Virus record (IMG/VR): IMGVR_UViG_3300027741_000172
Coordinates: 1-32,365 of that record
Origin: a virus
Direction: 5' to 3' (one strand)
DNA length: 32,365 nucleotides
Positions 14,222 through 23,128 of the stretch are shown piece after piece; within the stretch, counting starts at the first letter, position 1; each line of letters starts with the position of its first letter. The translations under genes and the position numbers were made by a program. A model generated the notes under the pieces. It saw only the letters and a program-made list of their open reading frames with translations, ran no database searches and was not told the DNA's origin.

Positions 14222-17200
14222 ATGGGCGTTCTAGTCGGCCAGAGACTTCTCTTGTATTTTCTACGCGACCTTTAGCTTCTGCCGTCCTAGCCGCTTTACG
14301 AGACGGAGCAAGTGCATTACCAAGTAGAGGCATGTTCTTCTCGTTGAGTTCAAACCCACGTAAAGCCTTTGCGCGTTTCTCGGCATTACCTTCGAGCGCA
14401 TCTGAAAGGTTGTCACCACTGATTTGGTACGTTGGGAACTTGCGATTGAACTCGTTCATGTCCTTCATGTAGGTGCCAAACTTCTTCATGTTTTTGTTTC
14501 TAAACTCACGATCAAGATTGTTTAGCAATGCCTGACGTTCATTGAGGATGCGTTGCTGAATACCGATCGCCTTGAAGTTTACGTATTGCGTGTTAGCCAG
14601 TAAATCAGAACGGAAGCCGACAGCTTGACCAATTATTTGACCAGTAGTAAACGCATCCTTGGACAGAATCCGAGTGCCTTTGTTGTCCTTAGCGCCTTCT
14701 TTCCAATACTCATTTGCAGTGACAAAGTTTCTAAAGCCAGCGGGCAATAGTTTTTTCACACCTTTGGCCGTGTCCCCATGCGCCAGAGCAGAAAGCCCTT
14801 CAGCCATAGACACCATCATATTCACGCCAGCACCAGACTTCTCGAGCATCATGTTCATGACCTCTTCTTTGATTGTCTTGGCTTCTTTAGTGTCTCGCAA
14901 CCATAAGTTGTTGAGGCTGGTACGGCCAGAAATATCAAGCCCAGTCAATGCGTTAACAGGACCGCGCTCAAGGATGTCGGACAGCTTCTTACCACCAATT
15001 TCAGTTTCGCCAAGTTGCTTAGGCATCCAAACAGTACGGAACCAGAACTCAAAGCTCATAGACCGTAAATCCTCAGGCCAATCTTTATCTTTCAATGCTT
15101 CCCATGCCCAGCCAAGCAAGCCCATGATAGTGCTAAACATTGGTAAAGCGACATAGCCGCCGAGGATGTAAGTCGTACCTAGAGTACCAAAGAACTTCTG
15201 CACTGCCTCAACACGGGTGCGTCCGTCCATCGGCTTAATCATCTCTTTAAAGTTTTTGAGCAAGAATAGCGTTACATGCAACGGATACATCATGAACTGC
15301 GTCAGTAACTTGCCGCCCAAACCCTTCATGAATGTAGGTCGGTTGTACTCGCCATAGTTGCCCAGAGCTTCGTTGGTATCGTAGGTTGCTTGGTCTACCG
15401 CCTCTTCAAAAGATTTGCCTTCTTTTATGTTTAAGCGGAACGAGCTCATGAACATGATCTCACGAGACAAGCGCTCGGTCGAGTGCATCAGGCCACCAAG
15501 CACTAACAAGTCCACGGTACCTTTGCCAAAGTTTGTGATAGGCGAGCTTAGGTTCTCGGTAGGCGTCTTCTTATAGTCAAACACTGCGCTCGCATAAGTG
15601 GAAGTAGTCACATCACGCGCCAGCATCTCGCGTATAGCCTTGCGCTCTAACGGAGTTAAATCCTTAGCGTGTTCAATGGAAGGTGCGACCCATGATTGAG
15701 TTCCGTCTTTGTTGGTTTTGTACACGCCGTACTGCTGCCATACCTTTAGCATAGTACCCAATTCACGGGTAGCATTGAACGCGCCGTAGCGAGACAGTAC
15801 AGGCAGACCAGTCTGGAAAATACTTAAGGGTTGTAGCAAAGCAGAAGATGCGCCACCCAAATAGTAGATGTAGGAAGCTTTAGTGATACCGCCAACTATG
15901 CTGGCTGCTACGCCTTCTTTAACAGGAGAAAGAGAAGAGTCAACCCGGCCCCGCATCTCAGTCACGAACGGTTGCATACTTGGTCGGTTAGCAATCGAAT
16001 CCTGCGCAGCAGATATAGCATTACGCAACAGCGGAGCATACTTAATACGGGCAAGCTGAGTAGCCATCTTTGTAGATGTGTGTGCTACGTTACGCAGGAG
16101 GTCAGGACGGAATCCAGTTGTTCCCTTGCGGTGGATAAACTGCCGACGGAAACTTTGCTCAGGCATGGACTGTAGGTACACCTGATACACAGCGTCTTTC
16201 AAGCGTTCTTTGGCCTCACTGTCACCTAAACTTGCACCGTCAATCGTTACAAAGATGTCACGAAGTAACACGCTTGTATTACCAGAGGCTCTGCGCAGAG
16301 TGCTGATATCGTTACCAAAGTTGTACTCTTGGTCGCCGATTAGTTCTTCTAAGTTTTCAGCCCTACGCTTTTCAAACTCTTCAGTAGTTTCGTTGGGTTT
16401 CTTTTTAACGCGCTCGTCTGCAAATTGCTGCATCGCCTCATCGCGCTGAGCTTCCGTTTCGTACATAAAAAACTTACGGGTTTTCCCTGAGCCGATAGAC
16501 AGCCAGTAATCACCTTCACGTACCAACGGAAAGTATGGGCTAATCTTTGACCCCGTCTCGTAAATTGCCCTGATTTTTTTCATCAGGTTAGCTTGCTCAG
16601 CAATCGGCAACTTGGAGTTTGTAATCTGATCGTCCAACAAACGGGACATGTACTCAGACAGGACTTCAAAATGATTCTTGATGCGCTTGTATACGCGTTG
16701 ACCGTCTGTGCCAAGTTCAGCGTACATCTTGTCTAAGTTAAGACTACGTTCTTTTGCGTTGGGGTTGGACGGATCAATCTCCATCAAAGTAGACATGAAC
16801 GCAATCTTGTCGAGCTTAGCCCGCAAAGTTTTGTCTGCGCGGAATGCCCGCTCAATTTCGTTTGTTAATTCACCAGCTGACCTCAACAGTTGCAGCGTCA
16901 TGCCGTTCATGCGTTGAAGCAGATTAGAAACCGTCTTTAATTGCGGGACGTTGTTGCCAGCCCAATCAGCTAAGAATTCCGTAGTAGGTGCAGCTACCAA
17001 AGCTCTACGTTGCGCCGCGTTTGCTCTCTTCCATAACGCTGCTAAAGCAGGTATAACTTTACGGGGGTCCTGTGCCATCTGCAAAGCCGTTGCAGCTTTG
17101 CCAAACTCGTAGCCCTTTACGGACTCATTGAACTTTTCACCGACTACCTGAGCCTCACGCTCAATAGCCTTTTGACTTCTTACTACCTCTCCGACTTCTT

Positions 17201-20200
17201 GAGCTTCGTTATCAAGTCCTTCACCGATGCCGATTTGTCCAGCGTTCTGATCGCTAGGCCCAGCGATTTGGGATAGGCTGGGTCGCCACCCTTCTCTTGC
17301 TCCGCTAGTGCCTTCCACTGACTCAGTAGAGCCTTCATTTTCAATTTGCTGGTACCCACCAGCGTCTTTGAAGCGGTTTCCACGAGGTTTGAGATTTCCA
17401 CTACGGAACTCCTTATCTAAAAAGTCAAAAATGTCTTTGTTCTTAGCGACATGCTTAGTTAAGTTTTTCTCGACTTGGTCTAAATCAATAGCAGGGTAGA
17501 CCTTCAATAAGGTCATTACCCTCTGCATCTCACTAGCAAACTCGGCACCGTGATTGCGTGCTTTAAAGTGAGCCAATTCGTGGATCATTGTACCAATCAT
17601 TGATATGGCAATTTCCTCAGGACTGCCGCGCATGTCGGTCGTCGTCGGATTGATGAACATACCCTTGAATGGGACCATGATACTAACACCGTAATACTCG
17701 TTGTCAATACTTGTACCGATTGCTTGGCTTGCTAAATCACCATATTCGCCACGGCCACCGGCTACTAGAGCACCACGAAGTAATTGGAATGTTTGGCCTA
17801 TCTCAGCAAGATATTTGTCGTACCGAGCGCCAAACTTTTCACGAGCACGGTCAGAAAGAGATTCGGTTTTTATTGCCCCGTCAGCTTCCATCTGAGCTAC
17901 TAACTCTTCCATCGTACCGGGTTCAGTGTATTTTTTACCGTTTTTAACAGCGACCCATGCGTTGTCTATTACTACTACATCCCAGCCCTGCTGCGTTAAA
18001 ACTTTATCGTCTATCTCGAACCGAGTGTTGTCATGAATCATGACCTTCTTTGGGTTGATATCTTTCTGTGGAATAGTCAACTCATCAATGCGCACCGCAG
18101 TATTCTTCAAGTCATCGGCAGTAAGCTCCGGCAACTTTCTATTGTTGACATACAAAATTCCTTCACGAACTTCTACGCTATCTCCGGGTTTAATCAGAGT
18201 AAAAGCGTTATCAGATACTGGCGTTTTAGGTTCAAGGATTTCTGCGGTAGTCAGGCTACCGTCTAGATTGACATACTGAACTGTGCCAAAGTTTTTAATA
18301 CCTGCGGCCAAATCTAGTTGGCTATAGATTGCAGTGATGTAATTAAAGATTTTTTCAAAGTCGGAATTGGCTTGTTTTGAAAATCCTTGGCGGTTTAATT
18401 CAAACGGATAGCCAGCATCTTCAGGCTTAACGTCTGGAGAAGGAGATACATCAATATAAAAATCGCGTTGAATTGCCTTACCACCAAATCCGGGACGATC
18501 TGAAATAGTTCTATCAAACTGCCATAAACCATTAGATAGTACATGGGTGTTATCACCATAATTTCTTTCTATCTTTTTAGATACATAGACACGCGCAGTG
18601 CCCCAAGCAAAATTTACATTTGCAAAAGGTGTGAAATCATCAATTGGAAAATTTTTACCAAGAGATAATTTATCTGGACCATAGCCTCTATCAAACGTAA
18701 CTTCTATGTCGTCAAATAAAGGGCTTTTCCCCAACACAGGATAGTAATGAGCTGAAATGGGGAATTTAATATCCTTTTCGTCGCCACTGGAAGAGTCAAC
18801 ATACGTCTCAGGAATCTGAACAGTTACAGACGTGCCATGCCCATCAGGGAATATGTTTTTGTATTTTTCAATCTCTTTTGAATCAGAAGAAGTTTCAATT
18901 TTTATTTCGGGTACAACTTCTCCATTTTCCCGCATACGAGTAATAGCTGCCTGTATTGCGGGCGCAATAATTTGAATGTCTTCCGGGGAAAGAAAATCTT
19001 TTAGTTGTTCTAAAAGAGTAGCTGGGTTTGCCGCCATAGCAGCTTTTAATTCGTCGCCCGTAGTAATCAATCGAGACAGTTTGCCATCGCGTAAAGAAAC
19101 AACTTCTAATTTTTTGTTCTCAAACAAGAACAACATCTTGGCAACACCAAGACCACCTGACGCACGGGATGTACCTTTTACAGTACCAGCAATCTGCAAG
19201 AACTGATTACCCATCACACTAGTGGGCATACCGAGGCCGTTGTCAGTAATGTTGATAGTCCGTTTATCTTTATCTAACTTAATTGCAACCTTACCGTTTT
19301 TAACCTGACCGTTTTCAATAGCTTCTTTAATAGCATCAAAAGAGTTTTGAAACAGCTCTTTGACCGATACCGTAGTAATGTCTTCGGGTGTGCCATATAA
19401 CTTAGTACCAAGCATTTTTGCAAGACGTTGGACGTTAGCACTTGGTTTAGCACTTACTGTTTCTCCACTGATAGAAAACGTACTGTCAGCTTCCGTATCC
19501 TTACCTTTGCCAAATCCAAACATGCTACTGACGGACTGGCCGTTTATTTGAACTCCGGGGACACGCGCTTTCAAAATGTTGTCGGTTGCGACAATGAGGT
19601 CGGTCAGTGCGTTGATGTCGGTATCTTTCATACCAAGCAGATCACGCAGTGCAGAAACAAACCGAGTAAAGAATGGCATGTCTGCCTCGTAGCCGTGCGC
19701 TTGCATCAAGAAGTTCTGCATCTGTGGGTCGGTTAAACCATAGGACACAAACTCACGGGGGTCGTTGAAGATGTCTCCGTCATAGCGAAGCGCAACCATA
19801 TCCATCGACAACTTCTTCTGCTTAGCTAGGTCTTCGTATGTACGAGCCGCACTGTTCATGATGCGGATTAAATCTTGCGCTGCTCTAACTGCCGGAGTGT
19901 TTAGGTAGACACCCTTTTTGATGTACTCAAATGCAATAGCCAACTTGCGGTTAGTCGCAGCGTGCAAGAGTTCATGCAAGATAGTGATGTTGTTGATACC
20001 TTGAGAATTGCCAAATGACGCGCCACGCACATAGATAACGCGGTCACCTGTCTTGTAGTTCTCAATATAGAGCGCAATCGAACGATCCCATGCCTTAGCA
20101 TTTCTAGGAGTCTTGAGTTGCTCAGGTATTTCTTGACCTTCTTCCAGTACAACAAACTTAACACCCTGCACAAAACTGCGAAGGCGCTTAGCCAACCGAG

Positions 20201-23120
20201 CTTGGAATGGCGAGCCTGTCTTGATGACATGCGTTACAGCTTGAGCGCCAGTTGTGAACTTACTTATTCTTTCGTCGGCGGGTTCTTTGTTGATTGTTGA
20301 AGATGCACCAGTTTCCTCTTCACCAGATTCTTGAGCGGTTAAGCTTTCTTCTTGAGCGGCTAAGTTGGCTTGTACGGCTGAAACTTCGCGTGCGTTGGCT
20401 TCTAAAAACTTTTTGATGCGCTTGCCTTCTGCTGAACCGGCCAACCCAGCATCGCGTAGCTCTTGTTGGTTTTTAAGTAGCTTTGTAACTTCAGTAGTTA
20501 TCTTTGCACGCGCAGCAGCCTCATTAGTTTTACCTTCGGCTAACTGCTTAGGCAGTTCCTCAAATAGTTTTGTAATACTAGTAAGCGCACGGCGTGCTCT
20601 GCCAATCAAAGCATCGGTGGCTTTCTTCTCTACCGCCTTCTTTTCTTTTTCTTCTGCGGCTAACCGAGGACCTTTTGGCCCACGCTTTTTAGCTGGGACT
20701 ACTTGCGCAGTGGCGGCAATCTCTGGAGTAACTCTAAACTCAGCGCCTTTTGCTACTGCCCCAACAGATTCGTACTTACTTAAGTCTGCAGTTGGCACAT
20801 CCACATAGGATAGATCGCCGCCATATGACTCATTAAATGGGAGCGCAATACCGACTAAAGAATTAGTAAACGATGGGTTTTGACCAACTTCACCGGGACG
20901 GTTACCACGCCACAAACGAGTCATACCCTCAGGTACAGACGGCACAGCCTTGTTAATGTTGTCGGCTTTTTTAATCAGCGAACGAATACGGGGTGTATCT
21001 AGGTAATCTTGCCCTTCGTAACTTACTGTAGCGGGCTTTGGAGTTTCTCTTCCATTAGCGCTAGTAGCATCCGGTTTAGTAGGAACCACTCTAGGTCGTT
21101 CACCTCCTCCAACTCCTGTGGCGGTGGGTTCTTTATTGGTTGCGCCAGCCACTTTAGCGCTTGTTCCACTTGGGGCTGCGTTAGGTTGTCCAACATTTGT
21201 TTCTCCTTTAGCTTCACTTTCGGCAAGCGCATCGGCTTCATCTTCGTCTTGTATTTGAGTTTTTGCTGTATCAATAGCTTCTTGAGCGTCTTGCACATAG
21301 CCTTCTGACAGTAACTCCTGCGCTCTGGCTCTGATTCTGTCGTCTTGTGGTTTAGCTGCAAGTTTGGCGGTGTCGCGCTTTTGTTGTTGCTCTTGCGCAG
21401 TAATCCTAGCCTCAGCCATACGACGTGCGTCTTCATCAGGGACGCCTTGTGTCTCGGCAATCTCTGTGGCTAACTGAGCAATCGTAGCTTCCCTTGCTTC
21501 TGGTGCTACGGCAAGTGGTGCTGGCTGTTGTAAGTCTGTGCTTGGGCGCACTTCTCCTAATTCACCTAGGCTAGTATCAGGTGGCGCGGCTTGTTCTTGT
21601 TGCTGTTCTTCTTGTTGTCGCTGGCGCTGTTGCTGATCTTGCGGAGTCAAGAATCCTTTTTGCCTAGCAATTAGTTCAGACAAGCCTTCGTAACTTGAGT
21701 CACGTTGATATGCGCCTTCACGGGGGGCACCAATCTTAGATAGTGCTTCACCTGCTTTTTGAGCGCCTTTAGTAAGGGCAACAGTTCCGCCAGCAGTAAC
21801 ACCCGCCTGTAACACTGTTTGGCGTACAGTTTCTTCCATCTGTTTGTAGAAGTCGGCAAGGCTTGGGTTCTTATTGAGGCCAATCTTGGGGGCCATATCA
21901 GTAAGGTATTGCGTAGCAGTGGTAGCTAATTCAGGTGGAATTTCTGTAGCAATAGCTCTGGCTAAATACTTTGGAACACTATCTACACCATACTTAGCAA
22001 TGTGCGCTTTCAACCCTGCAAGGGCTTTAGTCATACCGAAACGCTCAAAGAACACCTCGGCAGTAGCCATAGCCACTGCTCGCGTAGCGGCAGCTTGACC
22101 AGATAAACCAGCGGAACGGCCTTCGCTATAAGAGTCGCCAAATTGTTGGATGGCTGCTTGGGCTAATAAAGGCGCTGAGCCTCCAGTCATTGCAGTCATG
22201 GCTATGAATGGCGCTTGGGAAGCCAAACTAGTCATCGCTCCCTGAGCCGACTTCTCAAAAATACTCTTACCCTGTGGGATAGCACCTTCACGAGCATCCT
22301 CAATGCGGCGTGCACCCATCAAGTCTTTACTGAACTGTTTGTCGCCAGTTAAGTCAGCGTAAGCACTTAATAAACCTAGACCCGATTTTGTATATTGTGA
22401 ACGAACTCCAGCACCAACTCGGTCCAAGAAGTCGGCGTTTTCAAGTTCTTTAGCGCGTTCCGCAGCATAAAACCCAGCTTTTTCTCCAACCACATCGCGT
22501 GTCATTTGCTGGTAATCGCGCTTTAAATTTCCTGTAGACTGCCCCATAGCATCGCGGGTGGCGTCTTCTTCCGATCTACCTTGCTCCATAAAGCGCTGTT
22601 TCTGCGCTTCAAGTCGAGGATCAAATTTAGACAGAGTAGGGCTTACATTTTTATCAAGCGCTTCATACCTACCAGCGACTACTTTAGCCGCGCGGCCATA
22701 AACAGTGGGAGATTCGGCTAGTTTTGCTAATGCTCCAGCGCGTTCTTCTGCGGGCAGTGCATTAAGGTGTGCTTCTACTGCGCTAACAAACTGAGGGTTT
22801 AAAAGTTTATCTTCCGTAGAGGCAATAGGTGGAAGCGGCGTTTTTTCTAAGACACTTTGTTCTTTTTCTTTTTTAATTTTTAGGTAATCTTCGGCAGTAA
22901 TAGGCGCACGAATACCGCTATTGTCGCGGGATAGCATTGATGAAAACGAATCATCCTTAGCCAACGCAGATGAAAGCCCTAATTTTCTTTCGGCGGGCGC
23001 TGGTTTTTCCTCAGCAGGGGCAGATTGTTTTTCTAGATAACCTAATATCTTGGCTTTAGCCGCAGCAGGGTCTTCGGTAGCCATTTCATACTGCTGGCCT
23101 TTGTACTCATAAATAGGCAT
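14220..23120 (-). CDS. Giant polyvalent virion protein, 2966 aa (ART, two metallopeptidases, GHKL ATPase, PLxRFG/LPD38-like)
   Basis: Domains in order: a short N-terminal MPIYEYKGQQYEM element; a helical, hydrophobic region (about 200-460); a Gln/charged linker (480-720); a candidate ADP-ribosyltransferase (R738 in LWRG, S750-F-T752, E794 in GAEF); a coiled coil; zincin 1 with HELLH at 1049-1053 and a downstream EFVSYG; a GHKL ATPase with N-box E1255/N1259/D1262, DNGLGM at 1293-1298 and SGGLG at 1321-1325; a SprT-like zincin 2 with HELAH at 1847-1851 and H1857; a long helical part; a PLxRFG-like PVLSRYG near 2440-2446; and an LPD38-like region with membrane-like helices (about 2500-2700). Phage polyvalent proteins are thought to be packaged and injected to protect or reprogram. 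It is last in the virion operon. Confidence 0.85.
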   Translation of the reverse strand: MPIYEYKGQQYEMATEDPAAAKAKILGYLEKQSAPAEEKPAPAERKLGLSSALAKDDSFSSMLSRDNSGIRAPITAEDYLKIKKEKEQSVLEKTPLPPIASTEDKLLNPQFVSAVEAHLNALPAEERAGALAKLAESPTVYGRAAKVVAGRYEALDKNVSPTLSKFDPRLEAQKQRFMEQGRSEEDATRDAMGQSTGNLKRDYQQMTRDVVGEKAGFYAAERAKELENADFLDRVGAGVRSQYTKSGLGLLSAYADLTGDKQFSKDLMGARRIEDAREGAIPQGKSIFEKSAQGAMTSLASQAPFIAMTAMTGGSAPLLAQAAIQQFGDSYSEGRSAGLSGQAAATRAVAMATAEVFFERFGMTKALAGLKAHIAKYGVDSVPKYLARAIATEIPPELATTATQYLTDMAPKIGLNKNPSLADFYKQMEETVRQTVLQAGVTAGGTVALTKGAQKAGEALSKIGAPREGAYQRDSSYEGLSELIARQKGFLTPQDQQQRQRQQEEQQQEQAAPPDTSLGELGEVRPSTDLQQPAPLAVAPEAREATIAQLATEIAETQGVPDEDARRMAEARITAQEQQQKRDTAKLAAKPQDDRIRARAQELLSEGYVQDAQEAIDTAKTQIQDEDEADALAESEAKGETNVGQPNAAPSGTSAKVAGATNKEPTATGVGGGERPRVVPTKPDATSANGRETPKPATVSYEGQDYLDTPRIRSLIKKADNINKAVPSVPEGMTRLWRGNRPGEVGQNPSFTNSLVGIALPFNESYGGDLSYVDVPTADLSKYESVGAVAKGAEFRVTPEIAATAQVVPAKKRGPKGPRLAAEEKEKKAVEKKATDALIGRARRALTSITKLFEELPKQLAEGKTNEAAARAKITTEVTKLLKNQQELRDAGLAGSAEGKRIKKFLEANAREVSAVQANLAAQEESLTAQESGEEETGASSTINKEPADERISKFTTGAQAVTHVIKTGSPFQARLAKRLRSFVQGVKFVVLEEGQEIPEQLKTPRNAKAWDRSIALYIENYKTGDRVIYVRGASFGNSQGINNITILHELLHAATNRKLAIAFEYIKKGVYLNTPAVRAAQDLIRIMNSAARTYEDLAKQKKLSMDMVALRYDGDIFNDPREFVSYGLTDPQMQNFLMQAHGYEADMPFFTRFVSALRDLLGMKDTDINALTDLIVATDNILKARVPGVQINGQSVSSMFGFGKGKDTEADSTFSISGETVSAKPSANVQRLAKMLGTKLYGTPEDITTVSVKELFQNSFDAIKEAIENGQVKNGKVAIKLDKDKRTINITDNGLGMPTSVMGNQFLQIAGTVKGTSRASGGLGVAKMLFLFENKKLEVVSLRDGKLSRLITTGDELKAAMAANPATLLEQLKDFLSPEDIQIIAPAIQAAITRMRENGEVVPEIKIETSSDSKEIEKYKNIFPDGHGTSVTVQIPETYVDSSSGDEKDIKFPISAHYYPVLGKSPLFDDIEVTFDRGYGPDKLSLGKNFPIDDFTPFANVNFAWGTARVYVSKKIERNYGDNTHVLSNGLWQFDRTISDRPGFGGKAIQRDFYIDVSPSPDVKPEDAGYPFELNRQGFSKQANSDFEKIFNYITAIYSQLDLAAGIKNFGTVQYVNLDGSLTTAEILEPKTPVSDNAFTLIKPGDSVEVREGILYVNNRKLPELTADDLKNTAVRIDELTIPQKDINPKKVMIHDNTRFEIDDKVLTQQGWDVVVIDNAWVAVKNGKKYTEPGTMEELVAQMEADGAIKTESLSDRAREKFGARYDKYLAEIGQTFQLLRGALVAGGRGEYGDLASQAIGTSIDNEYYGVSIMVPFKGMFINPTTTDMRGSPEEIAISMIGTMIHELAHFKARNHGAEFASEMQRVMTLLKVYPAIDLDQVEKNLTKHVAKNKDIFDFLDKEFRSGNLKPRGNRFKDAGGYQQIENEGSTESVEGTSGAREGWRPSLSQIAGPSDQNAGQIGIGEGLDNEAQEVGEVVRSQKAIEREAQVVGEKFNESVKGYEFGKAATALQMAQDPRKVIPALAALWKRANAAQRRALVAAPTTEFLADWAGNNVPQLKTVSNLLQRMNGMTLQLLRSAGELTNEIERAFRADKTLRAKLDKIAFMSTLMEIDPSNPNAKERSLNLDKMYAELGTDGQRVYKRIKNHFEVLSEYMSRLLDDQITNSKLPIAEQANLMKKIRAIYETGSKISPYFPLVREGDYWLSIGSGKTRKFFMYETEAQRDEAMQQFADERVKKKPNETTEEFEKRRAENLEELIGDQEYNFGNDISTLRRASGNTSVLLRDIFVTIDGASLGDSEAKERLKDAVYQVYLQSMPEQSFRRQFIHRKGTTGFRPDLLRNVAHTSTKMATQLARIKYAPLLRNAISAAQDSIANRPSMQPFVTEMRGRVDSSLSPVKEGVAASIVGGITKASYIYYLGGASSALLQPLSIFQTGLPVLSRYGAFNATRELGTMLKVWQQYGVYKTNKDGTQSWVAPSIEHAKDLTPLERKAIREMLARDVTTSTYASAVFDYKKTPTENLSSPITNFGKGTVDLLVLGGLMHSTERLSREIMFMSSFRLNIKEGKSFEEAVDQATYDTNEALGNYGEYNRPTFMKGLGGKLLTQFMMYPLHVTLFLLKNFKEMIKPMDGRTRVEAVQKFFGTLGTTYILGGYVALPMFSTIMGLLGWAWEALKDKDWPEDLRSMSFEFWFRTVWMPKQLGETEIGGKKLSDILERGPVNALTGLDISGRTSLNNLWLRDTKEAKTIKEEVMNMMLEKSGAGVNMMVSMAEGLSALAHGDTAKGVKKLLPAGFRNFVTANEYWKEGAKDNKGTRILSKDAFTTGQIIGQAVGFRSDLLANTQYVNFKAIGIQQRILNERQALLNNLDREFRNKNMKKFGTYMKDMNEFNRKFPTYQISGDNLSDALEGNAEKRAKALRGFELNEKNMPLLGNALAPSRKAARTAEAKGRVENTREVSGRLERP

Positions 23121-23128
23121 GGCGCGCC

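Noticed and set aside
21023-21460. 145-residue open frame on the - strand within the polyvalent gene
   Set aside because: It is a shifted reading of a Gln/Glu/Lys-rich linker with no SD and biased composition. The main frame explains the region.
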